A stretch of DNA of 64,000 nucleotides from Patiria pectinifera (GCA_029964075.1 CM057136.1:8494001-8558000), one strand, 5' to 3'; shown: positions 12,404 to 24,739, counted from the stretch's first letter. A program made the numbers and translations. The notes: generated by a model not told the origin, from the letters alone.

Positions 12404-13065
12404 AAGGATCAGGTTGAGAGCCTTCCACAATTTTTTTTAATTACACAGAAAAGTATAACCTTATTGTCTAAGTGTATGTTGAAATTAAGAGTCCTCTCAA
12501 ACCAATCATTAACTTGGGTCCAAAACATAGATGAAATCTCACACCTACAAAAAAAGATGAACAAGCGTTTCGCTCTCTAAGATATAGAATATCTATTATG
12601 TAATTAGGAACCGGATAGGGCGCTCGCGCGCTATGCACGTCAAGTCACGTACGAACATGCGTACAAACATATTTTTTGTCTTGTTGATGCATGTACGATA
12701 TGGGTTATGGTATAGCCTCGTTTTCGCCTAAAAAAACCTGTATCTTCGGTTGTAAAGGGACGAAAGTGGTACGTACATTTAATACAAATCCTTGCTAAAT
12801 AACGCAACGTCGAAACCTTATGGATGAAAGGATTGATTCTTCAAAACAAAAGTAAGCAGTTTAAACATGGCGTCCCGCGTTAGATACATCGACTGCAGTC
12901 CTAGTTTAAATGTGCCAATATTTGACACATTTAAATGAGACAATTCCAGTGGTTAAGATCGCGCAAGGCATGATGGGAAACAACATGGCACGCAGCAAGA
13001 TCGTACCTATGGAAACGAGGTTGCCCAGCAGGCTTCACTTTGTTATTCAATACAGCCTATGCTTG
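12404..13065. other. Unassigned sequence
   Basis: I see no gene. A short hairpin around TTTAAATGTGCCAATATTTGACACATTTAAA lies near 12903-12935 (described by position only). CCCAGCAGGCTTCACTTTG at 13024 recurs at 13366, so this is repeat-derived at least in part. Confidence 0.4.
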
Positions 13066-13310
13066 CACACCAGTAAATAGGCCAAATATCCGTCCGCCGA
13101 GCTCATGAATAAAATTTGAACCCTTAAACTATTCTATATTATTTTAGATCTAGAGAGTTCTGAGAGCCATGGAATTGGGGAATTGAAGAGATATGGCAAT
13201 GCACCTCTGGCCCGGACTTGGGGCTTCCAATTCTGAGCATTGTGGATGCAATCGGGCCCGAAAGTGGCGCTATATAGTCATGCTGTGGAGGGATCGTTTT
13301 TCAAGCCGTA
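13066..13310. repeat. Dispersed repeat, copy 2 (first copy at 6086-6330)
   Basis: Same order of words as at 6086: CACCAGTAAATAGGCC, GAGAGTTCTGAGAGCCATGG, CTCTGGCCCGGACTT and CAATCGGGCCCGAAAGTGG. It also carries a short extra AT segment. Non-coding. Confidence 0.75.
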
Positions 13311-13889
13311 CTAAAGCTGTACTAATTTTCGAGTTTTCCATTTGTTTGTGCACAAACGTGGATCCGCCCAGCAGGCTTCACTTTGTACAGCGAGTTAACA
13401 CTGTAGTAATTCAATATAGCTCTATTCATCTATAAATGTAAGATAGAGTTGAACTCGGCCTCCGAGACGATGTTTGCTCATGAAAGGATCCGAGACCGCG
13501 GGCTCCCGCGGCGCCAAAATCGCTCCACGTCCGTGGAAAAATGCGGAGGGTGTCTTCCGCCGGGTCGGACACTTCGGGTCGTCCTGATTTTCCCGTACGG
13601 ACCGGCGATCCGTTTCGTCGATTTTTCGTGAGGATTTTTTTCGCAGGAATTTGCCGTCGTGTGCGCTTTCACGTTGACTACCTGGCCGCCCCCTGTGCTG
13701 GCTTTTCTGCGTGTCTAGACTGTGCGAGGTCAGCGAGGTCAACGTAGGGGTTTCGTTTACGTGTTCTACTCGGCCGTACTGCTAGACTTGATGGCAAGTC
13801 GTTAAACTATAGTGGTTTATGTCCGTCATCAGCGCCAGAATCCGCATACCGGCCAAAGTGAGCGCTACAACCAGTCATGCAAAAGTCAT

Positions 13890-13945
13890 GTACAGTACAA
13901 TGTACATGTACGATGTACATGTACATGTACAATGTACATACATAC
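13890..13945. repeat. TGTACATG palindromic tract
   Basis: Tandem ACATGTAC/TGTACATG words form a self-complementary run. Similar runs occur at 14608-14645, 45463-45476, 46520-46600 and 55637-55655. Confidence 0.8.
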
Positions 13946-14301
13946 ACGTACACCGCGCGGCGAGGCATGGTCAGTCCGTGTCTAACGACTTGACCAACAC
14001 GTTTTCAAGCGAATATTCATATATGCAGACACTGCAATGCATATGCATGTATTTCCATAGCGCGGGCCAATGGTAGCCCATCTGGCTTGCGAAGAAACAT
14101 CCATTATAAAAATAGGGGTAATTATTACACGATCATTTGAAGTTTCCATTTGATTTGGCAGTCCTAGTTTTAAAATTACGGTAAAAAAGAGTATAACATT
14201 GTAAATATTATTAATACTTTTGCAACTGTCTTTGAATAAAAGGAGTAACATTTAGTGTAATTATGGAACTTGAAACTGTTACGAATAATTGTAAATCCCC
14301 T

Positions 14302-14532
14302 TCAAAAAATGAAATGCGCACCGACTGTAAACGTAAGCTCCTTTTGGCCCATGTAGTATATCAGGGATTTCCCGTACCCGGTGGGTAGATTCACGAAGGT
14401 GTCGTTGCCGTCAAGAAAACTTGTGATTGCCTCAGTTTGTTGGGGTTTCAGAGCACTGGTAATCCACAGTTTTCGCAACCCATGGTCAATGGAACCTCTA
14501 TACTTTTCGGTGCCAGCTTCCAACTCCTCCAT
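14302..14532 (-). pseudogene. RecQ-family helicase N-terminal fragment
   Basis: From ATG at 14532 the frame encodes 76 residues and then stops. Residues about 28-60 carry a RecQ-like Q motif (LKPQQTEAI) and a Walker A/motif I (LPTGYGKSLIYY), which bind ATP in superfamily 2 helicases. Motifs Ia to VI, the zinc-binding and HRDC parts are absent, and no good donor follows motif I, so this is a truncated copy or an orphan first exon. It lies inside an inverted-repeat element (13453-16147), so it may have been picked up by a transposon. Confidence 0.65.
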
Positions 14533-14666
14533 TTTAACTTTGGGCGATAGGAAATCCGAAGCGATTGGGAATATTTAGTGAAGACGCCGCGATAATCAGG
14601 CGTTGTGTGTACATGTACATGTACATGTACAGTGTACATGTACGTGTGTGTGTGTGTCGCATAGAT

Positions 14667-15010
14667 ATAGAATAAAAAGACTAGATCGGCAGCGCGTCCA
14701 AACGCGCCCATTCACTGTGCGATAAATCTCCGCCATTTTTGTTGTCCTTTGTGGACGCGCAACTAATTAACGTAAAGTAATGGAGCTAAATGTATCTTTC
14801 CTCCAGCACGTGACCGCGCGCGAAGCCCGAAATGCGTACCGAGTATTTACGCGATGCGCCCACGCGTTAGCGATAATGGTGCACTGTGCGCGTAAACGGC
14901 GTTGCGTTCGTCACGTTTTCGCGCATTAGTTGTATCTTTCCTCCAGCACGTGACCCTCCATGAAAGTCCGCGCGTGTGGACGCGCTGCCGATCTAGTCTT
15001 TTTATTCTAT
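14667..15010. mobile_element. Foldback MITE, about 344 bases
   Basis: The left arm (from 14667, through AAAAAGACTAGATCGGCAGC) is the inverse of the right arm (14977-15010). Two direct copies of CTTTCCTCCAGCACGTGACC lie inside, near 14796 and 14937. It is GC-rich in the middle and has no coding potential. Confidence 0.75.
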
Positions 15011-15166
15011 AGACCGCTTGCAGACGCGTTCGATAATCGACGCGCTAAGGTGAGCGACGCCATGTTATGGGACAAAATGTGCGTGAATTGATATACGCCT
15101 GTCCCACAACATGGCGTCGCGCGCCTTCGCGCGTCGATTATCGAACGCGTCTGCAAGCGGTCTATA
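15008..15166. mobile_element. Hairpin MITE, 159 bases, abutting the previous one
   Basis: TATAGACCGCTTGCAGAC at the left is matched inversely by GTCTGCAAGCGGTCTATA at the right. The arms continue through the GATAATCGACGCG region, so nearly the whole unit folds on itself. It directly abuts the MITE at 14667-15010. Confidence 0.8.
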
Positions 15167-16159
15167 TCTATGGTGTGTCGTCGCGTCGTGCAAGCCAAAA
15201 CGCATTGGCTAAGAGATGCCTGTTGAATATTCATATTTTTTTTGATTCTTAACCAATCAGACTGCTCCGTCCAATTTTGGTAGCAAGTCTCATTGCCTGT
15301 GCACAAACTGACAACGAGTTATTCAAGTCTGTAATGCAGTACACGCATGGGATCGCACACGCATGGAGTCGAAAATGTACGTAGCGTCCCCGCTACTAGG
15401 ACAGCATTTGCGGTATGTCGTACCCCCGGCACAGAGCTTGGCAGTCGCGCGCGGCGGACGCGATTAAAACCACTCATTACAGACTTGATTTCAAGTCTAC
15501 CGTACTGCAAAAGCGTTCACCAAACGTTAGTATGGGGTGACCTTGGCAAAATATTTTTTCTCCTTGGTGCGTGGCCACCAAGTGTTCTAATCTTTCCTGT
15601 GCTTTGCTTGCCGCCCCTGCGCCGAGTGCAACGAATACTCAGAAGGACTACACATTAGTATGCCTTGCGCGGTCTGACCAATCGAAAGTCTACACTGCGT
15701 GGTACTTCCCGGCTATGCGTAAAACCGTCGATGGCAACGCGTACTGCAGCCTGCTCCACACCCTGGAAACGAGGTTGGGTCTACGGTGCTCGCTCGGTAT
15801 TGCACAAGCATGTGACGTCACGTGATAGAGTGCTGTTGCTTCCATAATGTGTTTACTGCTCCATGCTTCCACCACCAAGGCTGAGCGTTGTGAGTTCGCT
15901 GCCCGCCACGTATAATATTCAGTGTCGCGTTGTAATTTTGGGGGCCTGTTTGGGATCATCGAAGGATCGATGCATTGCTTCAAATGTCGCGATCTTAAAC
16001 GCAGTCACGAAAAACAATCGACGAAAAAGTGTCCAACCCGGCGGAAGACACCCTCCACATTTTTCCACGGACTTGGAGCCATTTTGGCGTCGCGGGAGAC
16101 CGCGGTCTCGGATCCTTTCAGGAGCAAACATTTCTCGGAGGCCGAGTAAAACTTGCTGT

Positions 16160-17290
16160 TAAATAAATGGTTTAACCAAGTTCAATAAAAGTTGTATCGA
16201 CTTTTTCCTCGCAGACAGTCTCGCAAATTGTAAGAAGTTCAAGTTTCCGTTTGTTGAAGAGTCCAATACTGAATCTTCATTATGACCTTATAATTCCTCC
16301 ATGATTCAGACCGTTTGTAATTTTATGGTAACACTCAACATTTTCATTTCAAACGACACCACGTTTTATTGCATTATTCGGGGAAGAAAAAGTGGCCTAC
16401 TTTTTCTTCCCCCGAATAAAAATTGTAGCCTACAATAATGATTCAATTGCTCAGAATACATGTAGCTGATTAAATTACTCCAAACTCGAAACTTTAAAAG
16501 ATGATCTTTTGCTCAAATTGGTTTTAGTGGTCAGAAATTGCCTCAGATCCCACCACAGAAATTGCTTTTATAACTGCATGTCTCCTCAACTACATCCCTC
16601 ATTTACATTTAATACCACATTTTGCTGTTATATAGATGATGAACCAACTTGAATAAAAGTTGAATCGACTTTTTCCTTGCAAACGGTCTAGCAAATTGTC
16701 AGAAGTTCAAGTTTACGTTTGTTGAAGAGTCCAATACTGAAACTTAATTATGACCTTCCTCCATGATTCAGACCGTTTGTAATTGTATGGTAACACTCAA
16801 CATTTCCATTTCAAATGACACCTTTACGTTTTATTGCATTATGATTTATTGTCAGAACTGTACAATCAGCCTTCGCCTGTGTGCTACGGTAACATTTTCA
16901 TTACGTTTTCCCACAAATGCAACTGCCTCACAAAATGCCATTTTAACACACAAACGGGAACATTTACAGACAGTTGCCATGGTGCACAATTATCATGTGC
17001 GTAAGTCGACGGGGGACAGGGGGAACCCCCCCCCCCCTCCATTTTAAAGCAGGGGACATTGTTTGGTCCCCCCACACTTTTTCTTCCCCGAATAAAAATT
17101 GTAGCCTACTATAATGATTCTATTGCTCAGAATACACGTACCTGATTCAATTACTCCAAACTCAAAACTTTTAAAGATGATCTTTTCCTGAAATTGGTTT
17201 TAGTGGTCAGAAATTGCCTCAGATCACACCACAGAAATTGCTTTTATACAACTGCATGTCTCCTCATCTATATCCCCCATATACATTGAA
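16160..17290. repeat. Tandem duplication of a 470-650 base segment
   Basis: The first unit (16166-16620) and second unit (16636-17290) share GTTGAAGAGTCCAATACTGAA, GAATAAAAATTGTAGCCTAC and GGTTTTAGTGGTCAGAAATT (each under 21 bases) in the same order. The second unit has extra sequence, including a run of C at 17028-17038. Non-coding. Confidence 0.75.
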
Positions 17291-18955
17291 CTCCCCACAT
17301 TTTCATCCCCAACACAATACGCCCTACCCGATCTATGATCGGGTAAATCAGCTTGTCTATTATATAGACTATTAATCCGGCAATAGCCATTTTCTCTGGT
17401 GGCGCCAGGCTGGCGCGAGGCGCGTAAATGCCAGCTGCTTTCATTTATAACGCAGCGACTCCGAGGAAATGCACAAAAGGAGGCCCAACGATTAACTGCC
17501 CGCTCCCTGCCTTGTGTGGGCTCCAAAATGTCAACTCGAGCACCGATGACAAGAAATGAATGAACTTCCATCAACCATTACCATTGTATGGTTTCACTGA
17601 TGCGTGAAGCAAACACACACACACACAACAAGTCCAAAGTGGCTATTACTCCCTGTACTGTTTTTTTTTTGTTCAGCACAAAGTACGCGTAACCCTTGAT
17701 GTAACCCGTCTGGTACACACCCACAATGGCGACTTCTAGTCAAGATAAGGAGGGGACACCGACGTCGCCAGATTGATATGGAGGTCGGGGGTTAAGGCAT
17801 CATAGATTGAACATTTCGTTTTGTCAAGACTAATATTAACAAACTCGACTTATCAAGATCTAACTATGATCACATGTACAGCTTCAGTTCTTAAGTTACC
17901 TAACTATCCTACGTAAATGTCGCTCCTTCCGTCAAGAAACTTTATTTCGGAAATCAGAAAATAATGTTTATCAAGGTATGGTCTATAATATAACAATAAG
18001 TACCAACATGATTGTTCATTTTGTTCATGAGTTATAAATGAATAAATCTTGTGAAACTAAACTCGCTTGTAATTTGATACCTATGACGTCATCATGGCAT
18101 CACTTCTGTTTCAGGTCGGTGTAGCGTGAATTTAGGTTTCTATGAAATTCGGACTCATTGGTAATACCGCGCATGCGTAAGTATGATAATTAGGAAAGTG
18201 ACCGGTCACGTGAGAGGGATTAACCAAAAATAGGGAAAAGGGGTCCGATTTTCATAGGAGTCGGATTTTCATGTGACACCGGTTCAAACTCAAAGCGAAA
18301 TGCGAACGCAAATTTGTGACGTCATAGCAAATTTTCGCGCTGCGATTTCGCAAAAGGTGACTCCGGCGAATTTTGCAGCGAATGTTTTATGACTCCAAAT
18401 TCGTTTCGCATTCGCATTCGTGTGAAGTATCATGGTCGGTTCATACTTCATGCGATGCGAATTTGACGTCACGAAGCATTCGCTACGCAATTCGCCGGAG
18501 TTGAAATGTGCTCAACTTTTAAAACTGCCCTGACGTCACAAGTTCGCCTTAAACCGGCCTCAACATCACATCGGTTATTTTATCCCGACTGACCTTTGAT
18601 CTGGACTACTTCATCGAAATACCGAAGTGCTTTACTGAGGTTATTCAAAATACTTTTTTTAACAATATTTTCCTCCATCATGTATTATTTTATAATGATT
18701 GTCTACCTAAATGCAATCCTCAAACCCGGTAGAATCGGGTTAACAAGGGAGTTACTGAGACCTTGTGTGTAAAAATTAACTATTTGAACGTACAGACAAG
18801 GCTTTCGTGTCCAGGTATTGAAGCTGGACTCGAAAGTCACAGGAAGCAATGATTTTTGAAAGAATTAACAATATTCAATCGGCATGAGACAGTGAAGTAC
18901 TGAAAAGGGGGTAAATCATTGTCACGAGCGCCCTCATTTCAATGGGAACCACCTT
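17291..18955. other. Unassigned sequence
   Basis: No gene recognised. A short (AC) run lies at 17612-17627. 18290-18500 is rich in TTCGCATTCG and GACGTCA words with inverted partners, and looks like decayed repeat material. Confidence 0.45.
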
Positions 18956-18959
18956 GATG

Positions 18960-19085
18960 AGGGCACAGTGCGATGGTACGACGCGATAAAAGTTGCGAGG
19001 GACGACGTGATGCACAACACGAAGTACGACGCGACGCACGACACGACGCACGACGCCAAGCATGACGATAAGCATGATGCGCAAC
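18960..19085. repeat. Short-period array (ACGACGC/ACGACACG)
   Basis: The units ACGACGCG, CACGACAC and CACGACGC recur at about 10-base spacing and then shift into GATAAGCATGATG words. The open frames here are translations of the repeat. Confidence 0.75.
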
Positions 19086-19882
19086 AAAAGGGGCAACGTT
19101 CAGGCATAAAATCTGCGAGACTTCAGAACACAGCCCCGAGGAAAAGCACAGTGGACACATGAGCATGTATCGTGCTCATGTAACGTGCACTGTAACGTGC
19201 TCAATAATTATCCGCCGAATCCAAACGGGCCGGGAAGCTAGCACGCCGGAGAAGTGAGACCGTGACACCGGTAAGGTATCGAAAAAATATACCATCAAGG
19301 AGGAGTTTTAAGCGTGCTTTTACTGTGCTTACTGCTAAAGCCCGCCGCACACGCGTACGATAGCTACCAACGTGCTGAGCAAAAGCCGTTTGAGCCGTTT
19401 GCATAGCACGTAGCTCAACGTATGCGGTGAATTTTTGCTGAACAGTTTTCTGTCTTGCGAGGCCGTGAGGCAAATATCTATCCTGTTTGATTTCTTAAGT
19501 TTCGCCTTGCGGGGCGAAAAACTTTACCGTGAGCGGTTAACCTGAACTACGGACTGAGCTAAAAAGATTAACTAACCAATGAAAGCACATTATTCTTGTT
19601 TGTCGTTCCAGTGATTTAAAAAATGGGGACAAACGCCAGCAGGCTTTAGAAAATTTGCACAAAATATCTTAAAATCACGTGAACAGCGTACGTGATTTCA
19701 TGGCTAGTTCGTCTTTTTAGCTCAGCACGTAGCTCAGGTTGACCGCATACATTGAGTTTTTGACCTCGCGAGGCGAAATAAATCAAAGGACAATTGAGGG
19801 ACCGGCGGGGAACCTGTCTATGGGACCCAACTCCTTTTAAACCTCGAGTAGAACGCTACATTTTCTGCTCTCTCGCTGCTAT
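19086..19882. other. Unassigned sequence
   Basis: No gene recognised. AAGCGTGCTTTTACTGTGCTTACTGC (19311-19336) resembles part of the MITE at 22770-23031, so an old fragment of that family may be present. Confidence 0.4.
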
Positions 19883-20092
19883 GGGCCTTATTCACGAGTC
19901 GGCCATATTGAATTGAAAGTGAGGTAAAATCTGTTCCCTAATATTTAAAGCCAGATAAAAAAAAAGACATTAAAAAAATAAGGCTGCATTTCGCCTGCAT
20001 AAATAGTCTGGCGCCATCCCATTGAACAGTTAACACTTAATGCCATACGTTCAGGGAACTCGACAAAAATGGCCAACGCGTGAATAAGGCCC
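19883..20092. mobile_element. MITE, 210 bases
   Basis: GGGCCTTATTCACGAGTCGGCCAT at the left pairs inversely with ATGGCCAACGCGTGAATAAGGCCC at the right (read positions 19883-19906 and 20069-20092). The interior is AT-rich and non-coding. Confidence 0.75.
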
Positions 20093-20399
20093 ATTGTCAT
20101 CGGGATCGAAAGTAGACACGTGGATCGAGGTTGACTCTTTTCTTTTTTCCACTATTAAAACATTTATTACACTATCCCAACCTTGTACCCAGGATCTACT
20201 TTCAACCTCGAGACAACACGGTAGACCCTGGTAGGGTAACTGATCCAATTCCATCGTAGCAAGTAATGTATTTATTATCTTGTCCGCCTACTTGATGATT
20301 TTACTTGTTGATTGTATTTGTGAGTATTTCTGCCTACTCTACGGAATCGTATTGCTACCAACCAAATAAAAAAAAACCGGGAAAAAAACAAACAAACAA

Positions 20400-20597
20400 A
20401 AAACGTCTTAGTATCTCATTTAATCGACTAAGTACCGGTATCTCATTTAAACGACTAAGTACCGGTTTCTTGTTTAAACGACTTATTATCTCGTTCAAAC
20501 GACTTAGTATATTATTTGTCTTGTTTAACGATTTATTGATCTTGTTTAAACGACTCATGTATCTCGTTTAAACACCTTATTTATCTCGTTTAACCCT
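20400..20597. repeat. Minisatellite, about 27-base period
   Basis: The word TCTCATTTAAACGACTTA and variants (TCTTGTTTAAACGACT, TCTCGTTTAAAC) repeat about seven times. Both strands are open across it only because of the repeat. Confidence 0.8.
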
Positions 20598-22250
20598 GGC
20601 AGAACTCAACCCATCCAACCCCAACATGATTTGTTGAAATCTGTCAGGATGGGTACAGTACCCCTAAAACTGACAGTCATTTACATTGGGTTGGCACACC
20701 TCCAGAATCAGAAATAATCAGTTTCCCATTATGGCGGTGTGCAGTTTCCCATACGGGAGTTATTAAATGATTTTATCAAACTAGCCCAGGCACACCAATA
20801 AAGTGACAGGCGCGCCACTAATAATATGGTCTTCCAAATCTGCCATCTCGCATATCGCATCTCGCATCTGGTGTGGATGACCTGACTTTTGTGTCGCGTG
20901 TTGTAATATGTAAGTTTGAAACAAATATCAACCCTGTTAAAACAGATAATTATGTGAATCTGGATGACGTCATCATGCATTAAATTACATGCGCTTTTAG
21001 TTTAAAAAGTGAATGGTTGTTTCAATCATAACTTAGAAACAAAATTAACAATCAAGTTTATACGTGGCTACCAGAAGGTGAAAGTTACGTGAATTCCAAA
21101 TTCCGAAAAAGGGGACAATATTGAAACAAACATAATTTATCTAAACGGTTCAAGGGATGAAGATGAAACTTGTTCAAATACGAAACCCTTATCTAAATAT
21201 GTTCACTTATTGGTGAGGTCATTATGACGTCATTATATCAAATGATAAGCGATTTAAGGTCAAAATTGGACAAAATGCTTTGAACAATAACTTTTGAACT
21301 GAATTGAGTACTGGCGTCTTCATTTCGTGCGAGGTACAGTTGGTAGATATTGCCGGGCCGGGGTCACCGGAGGTGCAATGATTAATATATGTAACTTGAA
21401 AACAGAAGCATTTTGCGACAATAATACAAATTAGGCAAATGTTTAGTGAGGGATATAACAAACGCAAAAAACGGCTTGACATCATCACCCGAAAAGACGC
21501 CCATTGGCACATTTTTATAATAAGGTGAACTTGCTTGAAATGTATTATTTTTTTCTTTCGAATTGCTCCTAAATATTCTATGGACAACCGCAAGTGACTT
21601 TGTAAAGTTTCAGAATCATGACGTCATCAGACCGGAAGTGACCATTTTCCTTTTTTTTTTTTAATTCATATTCGGTATTTGATCCGTGTCTAATAACAGT
21701 GTGCGTACCACAATACAAGGTGAGTAAATAAATCCGCATTTTTTTTCAAAGTCAAGTATCTCAGAAATAGAATAAGGGTGGCCAAAATTTATTTTACCAG
21801 AATTATGTTAAGGCTACTCTGAATAGATCATGCAAATGTCATTAATGTGGAGCTAAGCATTGCGATTATGTAAGCACTTGTTCATTGAGTCCTCAATTTA
21901 TTACCATTCCAAATCCCATTTCAACATGTGGGCCATACTGATCATTAGGAGGACAGGTATGACGCGGCGGGCACTAGTTGCTGATATGAGACGCCGGGCC
22001 GAATTGTGCATTCACCTCAATGACCTTCAAGTTGAAGGAAGAGCAGCCAGGCAATGATTTTAAGCAACCAGGATGCAAGGAGGTATTAGCAGTACTGGTT
22101 GTTGTCTATTCCAAGAGCTCTGAACAGTAAGAATAAAATTGGAAAGCTTTTTTTCGGGTGACACAAGAATGTTCTTGTATCCCCCTCAAAGCAATCCAAT
22201 ATTATATAATGGCCATACGTGGCCTGTGGAGGGCGCGCATCCTGAAACTA
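20598..22250. other. Unassigned sequence
   Basis: I find no supported gene. ATGACGTCAT words occur at 20965, 21228 and 21619. The open frames are short and without motifs. Confidence 0.45.
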
Positions 22251-22253
22251 TAG

Positions 22254-23040
22254 TATACATAAAGACTGGCAATGAGGTCAGTAGTGCACGTCTACGCGCC
22301 CCGAGGGACTGTGAGTGACCAGAAGATGGTCTGGCCGATGGAAATAGGACCCTCTTCTGGTCACTCACAGGCCCGAGGGGGCAAAGACGTGCACAAGGGA
22401 CCGAATTATGCCAGTCCAAATGTGTTTTATGACTCAACTCTGTCCAAAATATAAAATAAGAAAAGAAACCTTTCAGGGTTTTATTATTGAACTATTTTAT
22501 TTCAACAATTAATTCAAGCAATTAAACTGTAAGCAATTCAACAATTACAGAAACGCTTTTACTTTCCCTAGGTTTAATTTTTGAGTTTGAGTTTTGTCAG
22601 AGGGCGCTGTTACCAGTCACAAAATAGAGTATAGTGCCCCGATCAGGCACTCTACTCTGGAAAATACGCGCGCGCGATGTCTCGACGCTCGTCTAGTTCA
22701 CGCTGACGCAAGTTTCATGCACTAGCCTATATTAGTGAATCACACGTGACGGCGTTTCAGCCAACCTGGGCCCAATTTCATAGCACTGCTTAACAGTAAG
22801 CAGAAAAGTTGTGCTTACTATAGCAGAAAATCATGCTGCTGCTTAAGCACTATTTCATGCTAACGGTTGCGCGCGCATGGAGATTTCCATTGTTACGTCA
22901 CTGATTTAAGCAAAGGTTTCTTCTGGGGTTAAGCGTGCTTTTGCTGTGCTTACTGCTTAACGGTCCCTATGAAATAGATGGAGGCACGGTAAGCACAAAG
23001 TCGGCTGTTAAACAGCGCTATGAAATTGGGCCCTGGATAA
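22254..23040. repeat. Dispersed repeat N, copy 1, interrupted by a MITE
   Basis: From ACTGGCAATGAGGTCA to GCGTTTCAGCCAACC it follows the sequence at 60629-61311. An inner hairpin is formed by the 22276-22320 and 22350-22400 blocks (GACTGTGAGTGACCAGAAG and its inverse). The copy is split by the element at 22770-23031. Confidence 0.8.
22770..23031. mobile_element. MITE with 5-base target duplication CCTGG (family M)
   Basis: The ends GCCCAATTTCATAGC and GCTATGAAATTGGGC are inverted repeats. CCTGG lies on both sides (22765-22769 and 23032-23036). The related repeat copy at 60629-61311 has the uninterrupted site CCAGG at 61306-61310, which shows where the element entered. Confidence 0.88.
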
Positions 23041-23750
23041 GGAACAAGCAAGAGTTGTGTTACAATTGCACTTATTACACAGTATACTTTTCACGCTGAA
23101 GACAATATATATAAACGGCATTGACACTTCGACGGTCGAGAAAATGTTTTGTAATTCAGCACGTGTGGGTCAAATGTCATATGCTAATAAATTCAAAGGT
23201 TTAATACCGACTGGAAAATCCCCAGTCCCCACACTATTTACTCTTTTGCTTGACTACTCTTCTTGATAATGAACAGGCTATACTTTACATCACAAAAAAA
23301 CGGTATTATCGGGTATTATCGGACAATAGATGGCGCTTTTTATGGCGGCTGACGTCCGCGAAACGTTACAAAAAAGAGCTAGCACTCATTAAAAAAAGGC
23401 GCTTATGAAAAAGGGTTCTTTTATTGAAAAGGGCTCCCGGGTGAGGGGGGGGGGGTAGCTGTCTATGCCACTTTAGTCAATGGATCAGGGACAACGGTTA
23501 GTATGCCTTTAATCATTCATGCATCTTCGTCTGCATTATCATTCCATAACAATCAAGAGAGCCTCAATCAGTAAGAATTCAATCAATCAGCTAGTCATCA
23601 ATTAATCATCTTCTGATAATACCTGTAAGCCCGGCAGAGATTCAGTTCAACTTCCCTTTCTCATGTAATCATCAGGCGCGGATCCAGAGGGGGGGGGGGG
23701 ATCAAAAGGGTACCCCCCCCCCCCAGCTTTGTCAAATAAACAAGAATAAG

Positions 23751-23850
23751 GGTAAGAATAATTTCATGAGGTGACAGATTCAATGTTCTATTCCACGAGG
23801 CGAAGCCGAGTGGAATAGAACATTGAATCTGTCACCGAATGAAATTATTC
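23751..23850. repeat. Near-perfect hairpin, about 40-base arms
   Basis: GGTGACAGATTCAATGTTC and its inverse flank a loop of GAGGCGAAGCCGA. The arms extend outward to AATAATTTCAT and its partner ATGAAATTATT. Confidence 0.85.
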
Positions 23851-23886
23851 TTTCCATCGCACGAACGTAAAACATTCGTTATTTGT

Positions 23887-24218
23887 TTTATACAACACCT
23901 GAATAAATTCTCGTCATTTGATTGGTAAATTATAAACTACAATTTATTTTGATTTTAAAGATGTTGAACTACCCCTCTACGAAAATGTTTGAACCCAACG
24001 CTGTAGCGCTGGCTCTTTGGAACAATACGCGCTACGCTGAACGCGCACACCAGCATGCATTTTGCACGCAAATACCGCGTCATGGAACAAGCGCAAAGTG
24101 AAACGGTATAACGCATGGGTATAACGCATGGTCGCACCGTGCATTATACCGAATAATAATGTCACGTGATCTACAATTCACCAATCAGATGACGGGGATT
24201 TATTCAGGTGTTGTATAA
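23887..24218. mobile_element. Foldback element, about 330 bases
   Basis: The left arm TTATACAACACCTGAATAAA (from about 23887) pairs inversely with the right arm ending TTTATTCAGGTGTTGTATAA (24218). CATTTGATTGG and CCAATCAGATG are also matched. The two short minus-strand frames inside are not supported as genes. Confidence 0.7.
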
Positions 24219-24424
24219 ACTGGTATAATGTTTGCCTGTTCAAAATACGGTACACCATTCTGTAATCTAGTCAGGCGCAGTTTTTTTTTGTCTAGCCCCC
24301 CTCCCCCCAAAAATAAATTCCGTAAAAAGAAATTGCATTAGCAAAAAGGATTGTGATGTACATGTACATGCGAACGGTCTTCCCCTAAAGAAATAGTCGT
24401 GACAAGGGTGCATTTGTAGTTAAT

Positions 24425-24665
24425 ATAGGGTGAATGATTTCAGGATTTTATTGGTGCTCCCCATTGAAAATATGCCATGAGCCGCCCCCCCCCCCACCAA
24501 CTCCCCAACCCCACCCCCCCCCCTATTGATTTTCGGAGGCCTAAGTGTCCGGAGAAAATAACCGGTCTACATTTCAGCACGCCTCCCTGAAAAAAATCTG
24601 GATCCACCCTGCTAGCCCCCCCCCCCAAAAAAAAATATTGGTTCTAAAACCGCGCCTGAATCTAG
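24425..24665. repeat. Poly-G/C repeat with GGATCCACC junction, copy 1
   Basis: Inverted relative to 41478-41840. Shared words are AGGCGCGGTTCTAGAACC/GGTTCTAAAACCGCGCCT, CAGGGAGGCGTGCT and TAGACCGGTTATTTTCTCC. It is rich in C runs. Confidence 0.75.
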
Positions 24666-24739
24666 TGTTAATAATCATCGAATTTAAACAGCGCCCCCTA
24701 TTGAAATATGGTGCAAGCCCCCCCCCCCCCTATTGAAAT

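Larger units (their letters stand above)
13453..16147. mobile_element. 2.7 kb element with 120-base terminal inverted arms (family G)
   Basis: The left arm 13453-13572 and right arm 16029-16147 are inverted copies at roughly 90% identity, starting ACTCGGCCTCCGAGA and ending TCTCGGAGGCCGAGT. The interior holds TGTACATG tracts, a RecQ-like helicase fragment on the minus strand (14302-14532) and two smaller hairpin elements. No clear target duplication is visible. It could be one transposon that carries or captured helicase sequence, or two separate inverted insertions bracketing unrelated DNA. Confidence 0.6.

Noticed and set aside
22186-22454. Overlapping frames on both strands in the 22.2-22.45 kb region
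   Set aside because: The region is a dispersed repeat with an internal hairpin, which creates paired open frames.
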